Shown here: piece by piece, positions 25,966 through 33,815 of the stretch
Layout of the letters: each line of letters opens with the position of its first letter
Position numbering within the stretch: position 1 is the stretch's first letter
DNA from: JAITMY01 sp031553765
Lineage (GTDB): Bacteria; Bacteroidota; Bacteroidia; Bacteroidales; UBA932
DNA: 64,000 bases
Assembly: GCA_031553765.1 (NCBI GenBank)
Contig: JAVBKY010000006.1
Span: 310,001-374,000 of the forward strand
Direction: 5' to 3'
Program-made: the position numbers and the translations under genes
Notes under the pieces: generated by a model
Database searches by the model: none
What the model was told of the DNA's origin: nothing
Seen by the model: the letters and a program-made list of their open reading frames with translations, nothing else

Positions 25966-26847
25966 TTAAAATCTTTTATTGCTCCAGTCATTGTAGTACT
26001 TTTTCCAATATGTTGCTACTTGACTTTTCTTACTCAAGTACTTTTCGTTTACTATTTCCTCTCCCCTTTCCACAAGTTCGTCAACACATTTGCTTGACAC
26101 TCTTTTTGCCTCCCTCCACCAGCTCTTACCTTTTTCAAAAACCCCACTTCCTCCTCGCAATATCCATGCCGGATCATTTATGAGCACTAATTTAAAACCA
26201 TATTTTTTCTGCATGCTCGCCAGTTCATTTACTTTCCGCCCTTTAAATGAAATGACAAAATCAGGCCTCAAACTTTCTATTTCAATCCGCACCAAGTCAT
26301 CATTAGCATCGTAATAATCGGAATGCAGTTTTTGAGCAAAATTATGCGACTCCGGATTAATATCTCTGCCATTATTCAACGAAAACTTGTAATAATTACT
26401 TATCGCAACATAATGATGAATATTTTCGGCATTCGCCATTTCTTCAACACCTTGCGCGCATAAAAACATCTGCAATAAAACGGGTAGTACGCCTCTTCTG
26501 TATGGATTTATATCGATATCCTTATACGACATTTCGTCTTCAGGGTACTTTCTATTAAACATATTATCTTGATAATACAATCTTTCTGCAAGCTTTACCA
26601 TATTCTTATCATATCCACCCCAAAAACCGTCCCCATATTTAAGATTTTGAGCCGTAGAATACAATAATATCTTACATTTTTGTTTGTCATAATATTTACC
26701 TATAAATGGAATATACGGAGGAAATAGTTCTCCACTCTTGCTTTTGGTGGAAATGAGATTTAGAAGTTCGCAGTTGAACTTTATAGATTCTGCTTTTTGA
26801 GCAAATTTATCCAACAAATCCTTTCGTAAACCTAACAGCGTGTCCAT
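25966..26847 (-). CDS. Unknown AT-rich protein, possible uracil-DNA-glycosylase-like fold
   Basis: I do not recognise this 293-residue protein with certainty. Its strand order resembles the UDG superfamily: YIPFIGKYYDKQKCKILLYSTAQNL (about 46-70, where UDGs have a Gx(E/D)PG loop), IEIESLRPDFVISFKGRKVNEL (about 190-211), and KLVLINDPAWILRG (about 223-236) in the place of the HPS motif. The exact catalytic residues are absent. The protein at 27522 has the same layout, including an MFNR motif before the middle segment, suggesting distant paralogues. The gene is clearly AT-rich. It is followed 74 nt later by the WYL gene and preceded by the WG-repeat gene. Confidence 0.5.
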   Translation of the reverse strand: MDTLLGLRKDLLDKFAQKAESIKFNCELLNLISTKSKSGELFPPYIPFIGKYYDKQKCKILLYSTAQNLKYGDGFWGGYDKNMVKLAERLYYQDNMFNRKYPEDEMSYKDIDINPYRRGVLPVLLQMFLCAQGVEEMANAENIHHYVAISNYYKFSLNNGRDINPESHNFAQKLHSDYYDANDDLVRIEIESLRPDFVISFKGRKVNELASMQKKYGFKLVLINDPAWILRGGSGVFEKGKSWWREAKRVSSKCVDELVERGEEIVNEKYLSKKSQVATYWKKYYNDWSNKRF

Positions 26848-26883
26848 ATCTTATATTTTTAATTCTCACAAATATACTAAATA

Positions 26884-27399
26884 TCAACTCCCCCCATCGC
26901 CCTTCAATTGCCACAGTATCTGCCGACATGTAATAATATCCTCCCACGAGTAGATCAATTGCACAAGCACCTTACCACTCGCATTCACAATGCCATATTT
27001 ATTATTTCGTGATACAGCAAGTAAATTATCCTGCCAGTACCATACAGTATCATACTTCTCCTCATTACTAAAAACCACTTTACCAGTCACATCTATTATT
27101 ACCTTCTGTCCATTTAGCTCCACGGTTGCCAGACCATCGTCAAAATTATGAGCACAATCGTATACAAATGGGATGCGCTCTACACCTCGAGAATCAATGT
27201 AGCCCCACTTTCCTTTTTTGCAAATGTTGATTCTATTATTGAAAAACCACACTTTATTGCCATCCCTATGGTACTGGTACAAATTATCATATACAAACGG
27301 AATTACAACTTCATGCCTACGATTAGTAAACCCCCATTTACCACCTCGCCGTACAGCCGCAATGCCACCGGAGAAAATCAATAATTCATCATATTTCAT
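26884..27399 (-). CDS. WG-repeat protein
   Basis: This 171-residue protein contains about four WG repeats: GKWGFTNRRHEVVIPFVYDN, GKWGYIDSRGVERIPFVYDC, a degenerate copy (GQKVIIDVTGKVVFS) and NKYGIVNASGKVLVQLIYSW. WG repeats form beta-rich interaction modules of unknown specific function and are common as lineage-specific copies in Bacteroidota. There is no signal peptide, so it should be cytosolic. It lies between the two UDG-like genes on the same strand, 36 nt before the second. Confidence 0.8.
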   Translation of the reverse strand: MKYDELLIFSGGIAAVRRGGKWGFTNRRHEVVIPFVYDNLYQYHRDGNKVWFFNNRINICKKGKWGYIDSRGVERIPFVYDCAHNFDDGLATVELNGQKVIIDVTGKVVFSNEEKYDTVWYWQDNLLAVSRNNKYGIVNASGKVLVQLIYSWEDIITCRQILWQLKGDGGS

Positions 27400-27480
27400 G
27401 GCGTCTTATTTAAAATCATTTTACGATACAAAGTAAAATCATAATTATGCCAAAATATAGCACATATTAAAATTGGTTAT

Positions 27481-27507
27481 AAAAAAACTGCCCAAATGGG
27501 CAGTTTC
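27481..27507 (-). terminator. Rho-independent terminator of the gene at 27522
   Basis: Minus strand AAACTGCCC-ATT-TGGGCAGTTT with a run of seven T's; 15 nt after the stop codon. It separates this gene from the WG-repeat gene. Confidence 0.85.
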
Positions 27508-27521
27508 ACAATTTATCATAG

Positions 27522-28289
27522 TTAATAATTTCCCAGTTCTGTTATTATTTTGTGGGTAATCAAATCCTCCCATCCCCTTCTACGTAAATATTGCGGATGG
27601 TATGTTTTCAAAGCAACTTTCATCTCATACTGTTCTTTAAATTTAGCATTTTTAAAATCAACAGTGCAAAGTTGCTTGACATTATCAAATCCTGATATAT
27701 TATTCACTTCAAAATCTCCTAGAAATGTTTTAATGTGCTTATCATACCTTGGCCCTGTAAAGAAGACCAATATATTTGGCTTCAAGTATTCTATTTCTTC
27801 TTGTACTACATTGAAACAGTTATATGTAATTTCATTAATTGCCTCGACATTACCACATTTCAAACGTCCTATTTTCAATACATTATTCCACAATAAGGCC
27901 ACACCTTTTTTACTCACTTCATTTTTTATTCTTTTGAGCATATTCCAAAATGGGCCTCGACGATTAAACATTTCCCCTTCTAAATATTTATCCTCGTAAA
28001 GTTGAATAACCTCATCCATTTTCTCACAAAATACGGCATCCCCTTTCTCTGTAAACTCCCCTCCCCAAGTCAGATTCTCTTGTCCAAAAATCATAACTCG
28101 GAGACCCGCGTTCAGCCACTCTTCATTTACTTTCAACATAAACGGGTTAGTTGCTCTATTTAGCAAATCATCTTGATTTTGACTTGTATCAATAACCTGC
28201 TGATTATATTCGTTAATGGCCTTTGCTAACTCCGGAAATTTGCTTGCATACAAAGTCCGCAATTTTTCGTTTAGTTCTTTGACTCTCAT
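27522..28289 (-). CDS. Unknown AT-rich protein, possible uracil-DNA-glycosylase-like fold
   Basis: This 255-residue protein has features of the UDG superfamily: LRVMIFGQENLTWGGEF (about 82-98) at the position of the first active-site loop, WNMLKRIKNEVS and WNNVLKIGR helices, IEYLKPNILVFFTGPRYDKHI (about 169-189), and KTYHPQYLRRRGW (about 231-243) resembling the HPS-type second motif. Whether it is a glycosylase is unclear, since the catalytic Asp/Asn is not evident. Its layout parallels the protein at 25966. It has its own terminator. AT content is high, as for the rest of the island. Confidence 0.5.
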   Translation of the reverse strand: MRVKELNEKLRTLYASKFPELAKAINEYNQQVIDTSQNQDDLLNRATNPFMLKVNEEWLNAGLRVMIFGQENLTWGGEFTEKGDAVFCEKMDEVIQLYEDKYLEGEMFNRRGPFWNMLKRIKNEVSKKGVALLWNNVLKIGRLKCGNVEAINEITYNCFNVVQEEIEYLKPNILVFFTGPRYDKHIKTFLGDFEVNNISGFDNVKQLCTVDFKNAKFKEQYEMKVALKTYHPQYLRRRGWEDLITHKIITELGNY

Positions 28290-28376
28290 AATACACCATT
28301 TTTTTACAAATGTAAAACCTTGAGGACTTATACATGCCCTACGCTATCACCAAACACCTTATTGTTTCATTAAAAT

Positions 28377-28640
28377 TTACAACGCCGGAGCATGTTTACC
28401 TTTATTAGTTCCATTCGGATGACGAATGTACGAGCAAGCGGCAAGCGTCGTCAGACTACTAAAAATTTGACTGCAGTATTTACAGGTATATTTATCTTTC
28501 TCGCTCCCCTCATACAATTTATGCTTCCCTCTGTTAGCACCATTGGGGTGACGAACGCACGAGCATACGGTTAATGTCGAAACACTCGAAAATTTGTGAC
28601 CACAATACTCACAGTAAAATTTAACATAATACGCTACAAT
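28377..28640 (-). pseudogene. Tandem zinc-finger gene without a standard start codon
   Basis: The minus strand encodes two copies of a ~43-residue unit. The first reads FYCEYCGHKFSSVSTLTVCS then VRHPNGANRGKHKLYEGSEK; the second reads YTCKYCSQIFSSLTTLAACS then YIRHPNGTNKGKHAPAL and a TAA at 28377. Each unit has CxxC, a later Cys, and two His (RHPNG, GKH), a probable zinc-binding set. The in-frame region upstream runs to a stop at 28656-28658 but contains no ATG, GTG or TTG, so the gene either begins at a rare codon (ATT at 28638-28640) or has lost its 5' end. I recall similar small proteins in other Bacteroidota but know of no function. The rest of 28290-28748 holds nothing else recognisable. 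Confidence 0.6.
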
Positions 28641-28748
28641 TAAAAAGGTTATATATTACGAGGTATAGTTTAAAAACGTTGATCACAGAAGTTATTCTTC
28701 AAAAAGAAACAGATTCAACTTAATACCCCTACAACTCAGCGAGGGAGC

Positions 28749-29720
28749 TTACTCTTTCAATTTTGCAATCCATTCGCTCATATATTTTTTCAACTTTTCA
28801 TCATCAAAAATGAAGGCTTGCAACTTGTCATCTTGTATGGCATTAGCATTTACGCTTGCAATTTTATTCTCTGGTGTTCTCTCCACGTCGATATAGTTTC
28901 CATAAATAGTAATATTACCAAGTCGCCTTTCACCTTCAGTAATTTCCAGATAAATATCTGACTCACATTCATCTACAGGTATCCATTCTGCATCATCAAG
29001 GAAAGCACTGAGTCGCCTCTTAATGGTGGCTAGTATTATTGAGTTCTCAAGCAAATTCTTTCCATTCAGAGCATTATAAATATTAATCGCGGCTTGAGCA
29101 TTCTCGGTATTTTCAAAGCATTTTTCAAGTATTGTTTCCATGTATACATTTCTATTTATAACCTTTCTTACTAGTTCCTCATAATATTCCAATGCCGTAG
29201 CCAAATTTGGACACTCCAATTGGCACATCCGCAGCCAGTCAATAATCTCTTTTTGATAACTTATACATCTAACCTCCTTCGCATTAATATTACACAATGA
29301 CTCACCAGAGGGCTTATATCCATATGGAGTAAGATAAATAAGTGTTGGAATAAGCCCTAACTCATTCTTGCCAAATTGGTAGTAGTCGTACAGCTGCTTG
29401 GGTTGATCTAGTGCCCAAATTTTATTTTCAATAATTACAAGTTGCTCCTTGTTTTCAATGGCAATATCTATAAATCTCCCATTTGCGCTTTTTTCCCTAC
29501 TAACAATAGGAGAGTCAAAGTGGTCAATCCCTATCATCCTTAAAAATAGATCAAGCATTGTACGTCCACAACGATGACTACCCTCCGGATTCAGTAATTC
29601 GTAAATAAATCGAGAGTGCAAAGGTTCCTTATCCCCCACTCCTATTGCAATTAATGGATTAAAAGAACTTTTATCTTCTACGTTACGAATCTCACTTAAA
29701 AGTGATAGCAAATTATTCAT
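28749..29720 (-). CDS. PD-(D/E)XK nuclease superfamily protein
   Basis: This 323-residue protein carries the core motif of the PDDEXK_4 family: RFIDIAIENKEQLVIIENKIWALDQPKQLYDYY (about 100-130), giving D ... E-N-K followed by the Q-xx-(Q/L)-Y helix. An upstream FIYELLNPEGSHRCG supplies the conserved Glu of the first helix. Members are standalone endonuclease-like proteins found in defence islands and prophages; substrates are mostly unknown. The start at 29720 (MNNLLSLLSEIRN) is preferred over one 36 nt upstream. The gene is AT-rich and preceded by a 185-bp empty gap. Confidence 0.78.
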   Translation of the reverse strand: MNNLLSLLSEIRNVEDKSSFNPLIAIGVGDKEPLHSRFIYELLNPEGSHRCGRTMLDLFLRMIGIDHFDSPIVSREKSANGRFIDIAIENKEQLVIIENKIWALDQPKQLYDYYQFGKNELGLIPTLIYLTPYGYKPSGESLCNINAKEVRCISYQKEIIDWLRMCQLECPNLATALEYYEELVRKVINRNVYMETILEKCFENTENAQAAINIYNALNGKNLLENSIILATIKRRLSAFLDDAEWIPVDECESDIYLEITEGERRLGNITIYGNYIDVERTPENKIASVNANAIQDDKLQAFIFDDEKLKKYMSEWIAKLKE

Positions 29721-29905
29721 TGAAGGTTTTTTTAATACCCTGCACGAGTGTAACACAAATATAACATTTTAAAAATCAAAAGAATTCTACACTTCTCATC
29801 CACTCAAACCCTAGTTCTTCATACTGATGTAACTTCTCCAAAGATATATGGTAAAAACTTGTGTATAGCATGACGACATACATAATAGGTGCGGCATATA
29901 TGCTT

Positions 29906-30298
29906 TCACGACCCTGCATTTCCTAGAATTATGTACAATTTACATTTCTCCACCGACTCATTTCCAAGACATTCGATTTTGATCCTGCATTTACGTGGTA
30001 ACCTTTTATAAAATAGCGCCATCACATCGGCAAGTTGCTCAAGCGTCAACTCGTTCTTTAAGGATGTGGCAAGGCTTATAACACATCTACTACACGTAAC
30101 CACCTGCTTACCCAATGCCTTAAAGAAATCTCCTTTAATAAGATAATCAAAGTTATCCTCAAAAGTGTGCATGGTGCACGCAGCCCCATCTCCAAAAAAT
30201 TCGATTACTTCATTCGCACCTAACGCAAGTACTCTGTTTTTCGGGCGAGGAGTTTTCACCTCCACTCCCCTATCAAATTCTTCCCTAAATTCGCCCAT
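29906..30298 (-). CDS. Unknown small protein with a CxxC pair
   Basis: This 130-residue protein was not recognised. It has a basic N-terminus, a central segment with VVTCSRCVISLA (CxxC, about 67-78) and a C-terminal half that looks helical then beta (LEQLADVMALFYKRLPRKCRIKIECLG). Two further cysteines are scattered, so metal binding is possible. It is AT-rich, like the rest of the island. The gaps on both sides (29721-29905 and 30299-30460) show no other gene. Confidence 0.45.
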   Translation of the reverse strand: MGEFREEFDRGVEVKTPRPKNRVLALGANEVIEFFGDGAACTMHTFEDNFDYLIKGDFFKALGKQVVTCSRCVISLATSLKNELTLEQLADVMALFYKRLPRKCRIKIECLGNESVEKCKLYIILGNAGS

Positions 30299-30460
30299 AA
30301 TTTCAGCATTTTATTGATTTACAAAACTACTACACCCCACCTTAATGAGCTTCCACTCCAACTACAGAGACTTCTATTTTCCTACCATCTCATCTATTCT
30401 TTTGACAAAGTTACTCCACACCTATGCCAAACAACAGCACAAACTTCACAATTCACTATA

Positions 30461-30493
30461 AAAAAAGGCCTGCACCATTCGGTGCAAGCCTTT
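30461..30493 (-). terminator. Rho-independent terminator of gapA
   Basis: On the minus strand AAAGGCTTGCACC-GAAT-GGTGCAGGCCTTT (one mismatch) ends in TTTTTT. It begins 23 nt after the gapA stop. Confidence 0.9.
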
Positions 30494-30515
30494 CGTTATT
30501 GCGCAGTAGTAACTA

Positions 30516-31523
30516 CTACTTTACAGTGTTCATGTGAGCGATAAGTTCAAGAACTTTGTTTGAGTAACCCCACTCGTTATCGTACCAAGACACAACCTTA
30601 ACGAAGTTATCGTTAAGAGCGATACCTGCCTTAGCATCGAAAATTGAGGTGCGCTTGTCGTGGGTAAAGTCGGTTGAAACCACTTCATCCTCAGTGTAAC
30701 CAAGAATACCCTTAAATTCGTTTTCTGAAGCCTTCTTAACAGCAGCCTTAATGTCAGCGTATGAAGCGGGCTTAGCCAAGCGGCAAGTCAGGTCAACTAC
30801 CGATACGTCAAGCGTAGGAACGCGGAAAGCCATGCCGGTAAGCTTGCCCTTTAGCTCGGGGATAACTACACCTACAGCCTTAGCAGCACCGGTGCTTGAG
30901 GGAATAATGTTGCCACCTGCGGCACGGCCACCACGCCAGTCCTTAGCCGAAGGACCGTCAACGGTCTTTTGGGTAGCGGTAGTAGCGTGAACGGTGGTCA
31001 TAAGACCTTCAACAATACCGAAGTTATCGTTAAGCACCTTTGCAAGGGGAGCCAAGCAGTTGGTGGTACATGATGCGTTTGATACAATTGCTTCACCTTT
31101 GTATGAGCTGGTGTTAACACCACATACAAACATGGGGGTGTCATCCTTTGAAGGAGCTGACATAACTACACGCTTCGCACCTGCGTCGATGTGCTTTTGA
31201 GCGGTTTCCTTAGAAAGGAACAGTCCGGTTGACTCAACAACGTACTCAGCACCAACTTCGTTCCACTTCAGGTTTGCGGGATCCTTCTCTGCGGTTACAC
31301 GGATAGCTTGACCATTAACAACCAACTTACCGTCTTTCGCTTCAGCGGTGCCCTTGAATTGGCCGTGTACCGAATCGTACTTCAGCATGTAAACCATGTA
31401 CTCAACGTCAATAAGGTCGTTGATACCTACGATTTCGATGTCGCTACGCTCCTCAACGGCTGCGCGGAATACCAGGCGGCCAATACGGCCAAAGCCATTG
31501 ATACCTACTTTAATTTTTCCCAT
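30516..31523 (-). CDS. gapA: Glyceraldehyde-3-phosphate dehydrogenase, type I
   Basis: This 335-residue glycolytic enzyme converts glyceraldehyde-3-phosphate to 1,3-bisphosphoglycerate with NAD(P)+. The Rossmann start VGINGFGRIGRLVFRAA, the catalytic Cys in SNASCTTNCLAPLAKV (about 149) and the catalytic His in the VHATTATQ stretch are all present, as are WRGGRAAGGNIIPSSTGAAKAVG and the C-terminal WYDNEWGYSNK. The segment INDLID in place of the usual INDL plus D for NAD specificity is consistent with NAD use. It is transcribed alone, with a good promoter and terminator. Confidence 0.97.
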   Translation of the reverse strand: MGKIKVGINGFGRIGRLVFRAAVEERSDIEIVGINDLIDVEYMVYMLKYDSVHGQFKGTAEAKDGKLVVNGQAIRVTAEKDPANLKWNEVGAEYVVESTGLFLSKETAQKHIDAGAKRVVMSAPSKDDTPMFVCGVNTSSYKGEAIVSNASCTTNCLAPLAKVLNDNFGIVEGLMTTVHATTATQKTVDGPSAKDWRGGRAAGGNIIPSSTGAAKAVGVVIPELKGKLTGMAFRVPTLDVSVVDLTCRLAKPASYADIKAAVKKASENEFKGILGYTEDEVVSTDFTHDKRTSIFDAKAGIALNDNFVKVVSWYDNEWGYSNKVLELIAHMNTVK

Positions 31524-31570
31524 TTTGTTTTTTGTTTAGGGTTTGAAAAATTTTCCTTTAAAAATTGGCA

Positions 31571-31604
31571 CAAAATTACACATTAATGCAACATGTTGAC
31601 ACAA
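31571..31604 (-). promoter_or_regulatory. gapA promoter
   Basis: On the minus strand a TTG (complement 31602-31604), 23 nt, then a perfect TAATTTTG (complement 31571-31578). The 5' leader would be about 40 nt and A-rich immediately before the ATG, the usual Bacteroidota substitute for a Shine-Dalgarno sequence. Confidence 0.6.
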
Positions 31605-31773
31605 AAATAAAGCTAAGTTTTACTGTAGTTATCAACATTTTACGTGCTCGCACACATCTACATAATCATCTAAAAAACAAAAAGATAAAAGCATTTTTGA
31701 GCAATAAAGCATGTGTTTATTTTTTTCAAGGAAAGTAACCGACCCCAAATCCACAGGATAAACACAAAATTAT

Positions 31774-31781
31774 TATCTTTG
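31774..31781 (+). promoter_or_regulatory. Putative -7 element of the Hdr-like operon
   Basis: TATCTTTG is a perfect TAnnTTTG match, 26 nt before the ATG at 31808. The same octamer precedes recR (46785) and the isochorismatase-family gene (59048). Confidence 0.5.
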
Positions 31782-31807
31782 TTAATTTGGCATTGGCAAG
31801 ATAAAAT

Positions 31808-32485
31808 ATGGGCAAAATATTAGATAAACTGGCAAAGGACGTTCGTTTCCAGGAGGGTCTAACCGCTTGCATAAGTTGCGGCACGTGTACTGCCATTTGT
31901 CCCGCGGCAGAGTTTTACGACTACGACCCGCGCAAAATAGTGGTACAGGTACAAAGTCGCAACGAGGAAGAACTCGAGAAGCTGCTCAAAAGCGAACAAA
32001 TTTGGTACTGCGGCGAGTGCATGTCGTGCGTTACCCGCTGCCCGCGTAACAACGCCGCCGGACTTATTATAATGGCGTTGCGCACGCTGTCGCAGGATTT
32101 AGGCTACTTTACCGAATCGAAAAAGGGACGCCAGCAAATTGCGCTGAAGCGTGCCATAGGCGAAAACATTCTAAAGTACGGCTACTGCATTTACGCTCGC
32201 GACCTTTCCCCCGAGGATCACCCCGAGGCAGGTCCCATTTGGGAGTGGGAGCATAAAAATGTGGATGATGTTTTTGAACGCTTGGGCGGAAACCTCGATG
32301 GTGAGGGCCCCGGCATACTGCGTAAGATTCCTCAGGAATCGTTGGATGAGCTAAAGCGCATTTTTGAGGTGAGCGGCGGCATGGAGCGATTTGAAAATAT
32401 AGAAAAATACTCGGCTGAAAAGGCAAAGGAGATGGGGTTGGAGATGGATGAGTATATCACAAAGACTTTTAAGGGAGAGATATAA
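31808..32485 (+). CDS. HdrC-like 4Fe-4S protein
   Basis: This 225-residue iron-sulfur protein has two ferredoxin-type motifs, CISCGTCTAICP (about 22-33) and CGECMSCVTRCP (about 68-79), each able to bind a [4Fe-4S] cluster, as in heterodisulfide reductase subunit C. The C-terminal ~130 residues are hydrophilic and contain no other motif. In methanogens HdrC links HdrA to HdrB; here it opens a five-gene cluster with HdrB-like, HdrA-like, a second HdrC-like and an HdrE-HdrD-like fusion. It is presumably cytosolic. The physiological electron donor and acceptor are unknown. Confidence 0.85.
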   Translation: MGKILDKLAKDVRFQEGLTACISCGTCTAICPAAEFYDYDPRKIVVQVQSRNEEELEKLLKSEQIWYCGECMSCVTRCPRNNAAGLIIMALRTLSQDLGYFTESKKGRQQIALKRAIGENILKYGYCIYARDLSPEDHPEAGPIWEWEHKNVDDVFERLGGNLDGEGPGILRKIPQESLDELKRIFEVSGGMERFENIEKYSAEKAKEMGLEMDEYITKTFKGEI

Positions 32486-32547
32486 TTTTTTGTAGCGTTT
32501 AGAATTCTGACTGATATTCGGAACGCGCTGAAAGCGCAACAGAGTTC

Positions 32548-32686
32548 AGCCCAGGGCAACGCCCTGGGTAAATAATTGGACGTTGGTACATGGCGCGCGG
32601 AGCAAGCGTTTCCCTTGAAAAAAGTTTTTGCTCCGCGCGCAATAAAACACCGTCACCATACATACCCAGGGCGTTGCCCCGGGCTA
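32548..32686. repeat. Compound hairpin element, GCGCGCGGAGCA core (copy 2)
   Basis: The outer arms, 23 nt starting AGCCCAGGGCAACGCCCTGG at 32548-32570, and their near-perfect complement at 32664-32686 surround perfect inner arms GCGCGCGGAGCAA (32593-32605) and TTGCTCCGCGCGC (32628-32640). The element fills the gap between the HdrC-like and HdrB-like genes, inside the operon. Its translation gives the peptide PGRCPGL in several frames, which is a spurious product of the repeat. Confidence 0.75.
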
Positions 32687-32723
32687 TTGCAAGTTGCCGC
32701 TTCGCGGCGTTATATTTTGACTC

Positions 32724-33794
32724 ATGAAAAAAGAAGGCAAAGAACAAATATGGCGGGACTACCAAAAGGAAATTCCCGACAACGATTACTTCTACGTCCG
32801 TAGCTGCATAAGGCAAAACTTTTTTCCGGGCTCGGAAAAAATGTTTTTGAAAATACTGGTGGATGACCTCGGCAAGAATATTTACGAAACCGAGCATCAC
32901 ACTACCTGCGGTGGCATTGGTTACCACTCTGATGTGGTTCCGTTGGAAACAGCCATGACCGTTATAGCCCGTCAATTCGCCCTTATGACCGAGGCGGGAT
33001 ATAAGAACTACGCAGCATCGTGCATCACCTCATTCGGCCTTTACTCTGAGGTTATAGAAACGTGGCATCACTTCCCCGAGGTGCTGGCAAAAGTACGCGC
33101 CAACCTCAAAAAGGCTACGGGTCGCGAGTTTGAAATTCCCCAACATTTGGCGCACGCCAGCGATATTATTTACAAGGTACGCCACGAAATTGCCGACAAG
33201 GCAAAATACAAGCTCATAAATAAGGAAACGGGCAAGCCGCTGAAGGTGGTGGAACACATTGGCTGCCACTACTCCAAAATGTTTCCGCACAAGGGTGTGG
33301 GCGGCGCTGAATATCCCTACGTGCTGTCGGGCATGGTAGAGACATGGGGCGGTGAGGTGATAGACTACCCTGAACGCCGACACTGCTGCGGCTTTGGCTT
33401 CCGCCAATACTTAGTGCAAGCCAATCGTGGCTACTCGCTGGCCAATACGCACAAAAAGTTTGAGTCCATGGAGCCGTTCCAACCCGATATGATTATTACC
33501 AACTGCCCGGGTTGTCCGTATTTTCTCGACCGCTGGCAGTACGTAATTGCCGAAACAGAAGGGAAAACCTACGGAGGAAAAGGACAGGGTATTCCTGTAT
33601 TTACCTACGAAGAAGTGGCTAGCCTTGTTATGGGCTACAACCCGTGGGATATAGGATTGCAGGTGCATCAGGTAGCTGTGGAGCCACTGCTGGATAAAAT
33701 CGGCATTAAGTACGACAGTAGCAAAAAGTACGAGGGGCTGAACGGAAAAGACATTGGGAAGCCGGAGATGCCAAGTTGCATCAAGTGCTGCTAA
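32724..33794 (+). CDS. HdrB-like CCG-domain protein
   Basis: This 356-residue protein resembles heterodisulfide reductase subunit B, whose CCG domains bind non-cubane iron-sulfur clusters and reduce disulfides. The second CCG motif is complete: C in HIGCHYSK, CCG in RRHCCGFGF, and CPGC in TNCPGCPYF. The first is degenerate (SCIRQN, TTCGGIG, SCITSF: single cysteines where the canonical motif has CCG and CxxC). One full site may thus be enough for its reaction, or it acts only in electron transfer. It is 21 nt upstream of the HdrA-like gene. Confidence 0.85.
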   Translation: MKKEGKEQIWRDYQKEIPDNDYFYVRSCIRQNFFPGSEKMFLKILVDDLGKNIYETEHHTTCGGIGYHSDVVPLETAMTVIARQFALMTEAGYKNYAASCITSFGLYSEVIETWHHFPEVLAKVRANLKKATGREFEIPQHLAHASDIIYKVRHEIADKAKYKLINKETGKPLKVVEHIGCHYSKMFPHKGVGGAEYPYVLSGMVETWGGEVIDYPERRHCCGFGFRQYLVQANRGYSLANTHKKFESMEPFQPDMIITNCPGCPYFLDRWQYVIAETEGKTYGGKGQGIPVFTYEEVASLVMGYNPWDIGLQVHQVAVEPLLDKIGIKYDSSKKYEGLNGKDIGKPEMPSCIKCC

Positions 33795-33815
33795 TTTTTA
33801 CTACAAGAATATTAT

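Noticed and set aside
32499..32975. ORFs encoding PGRCPGL-type peptides
   Set aside because: They come from translation of a compound hairpin repeat, not from a gene.
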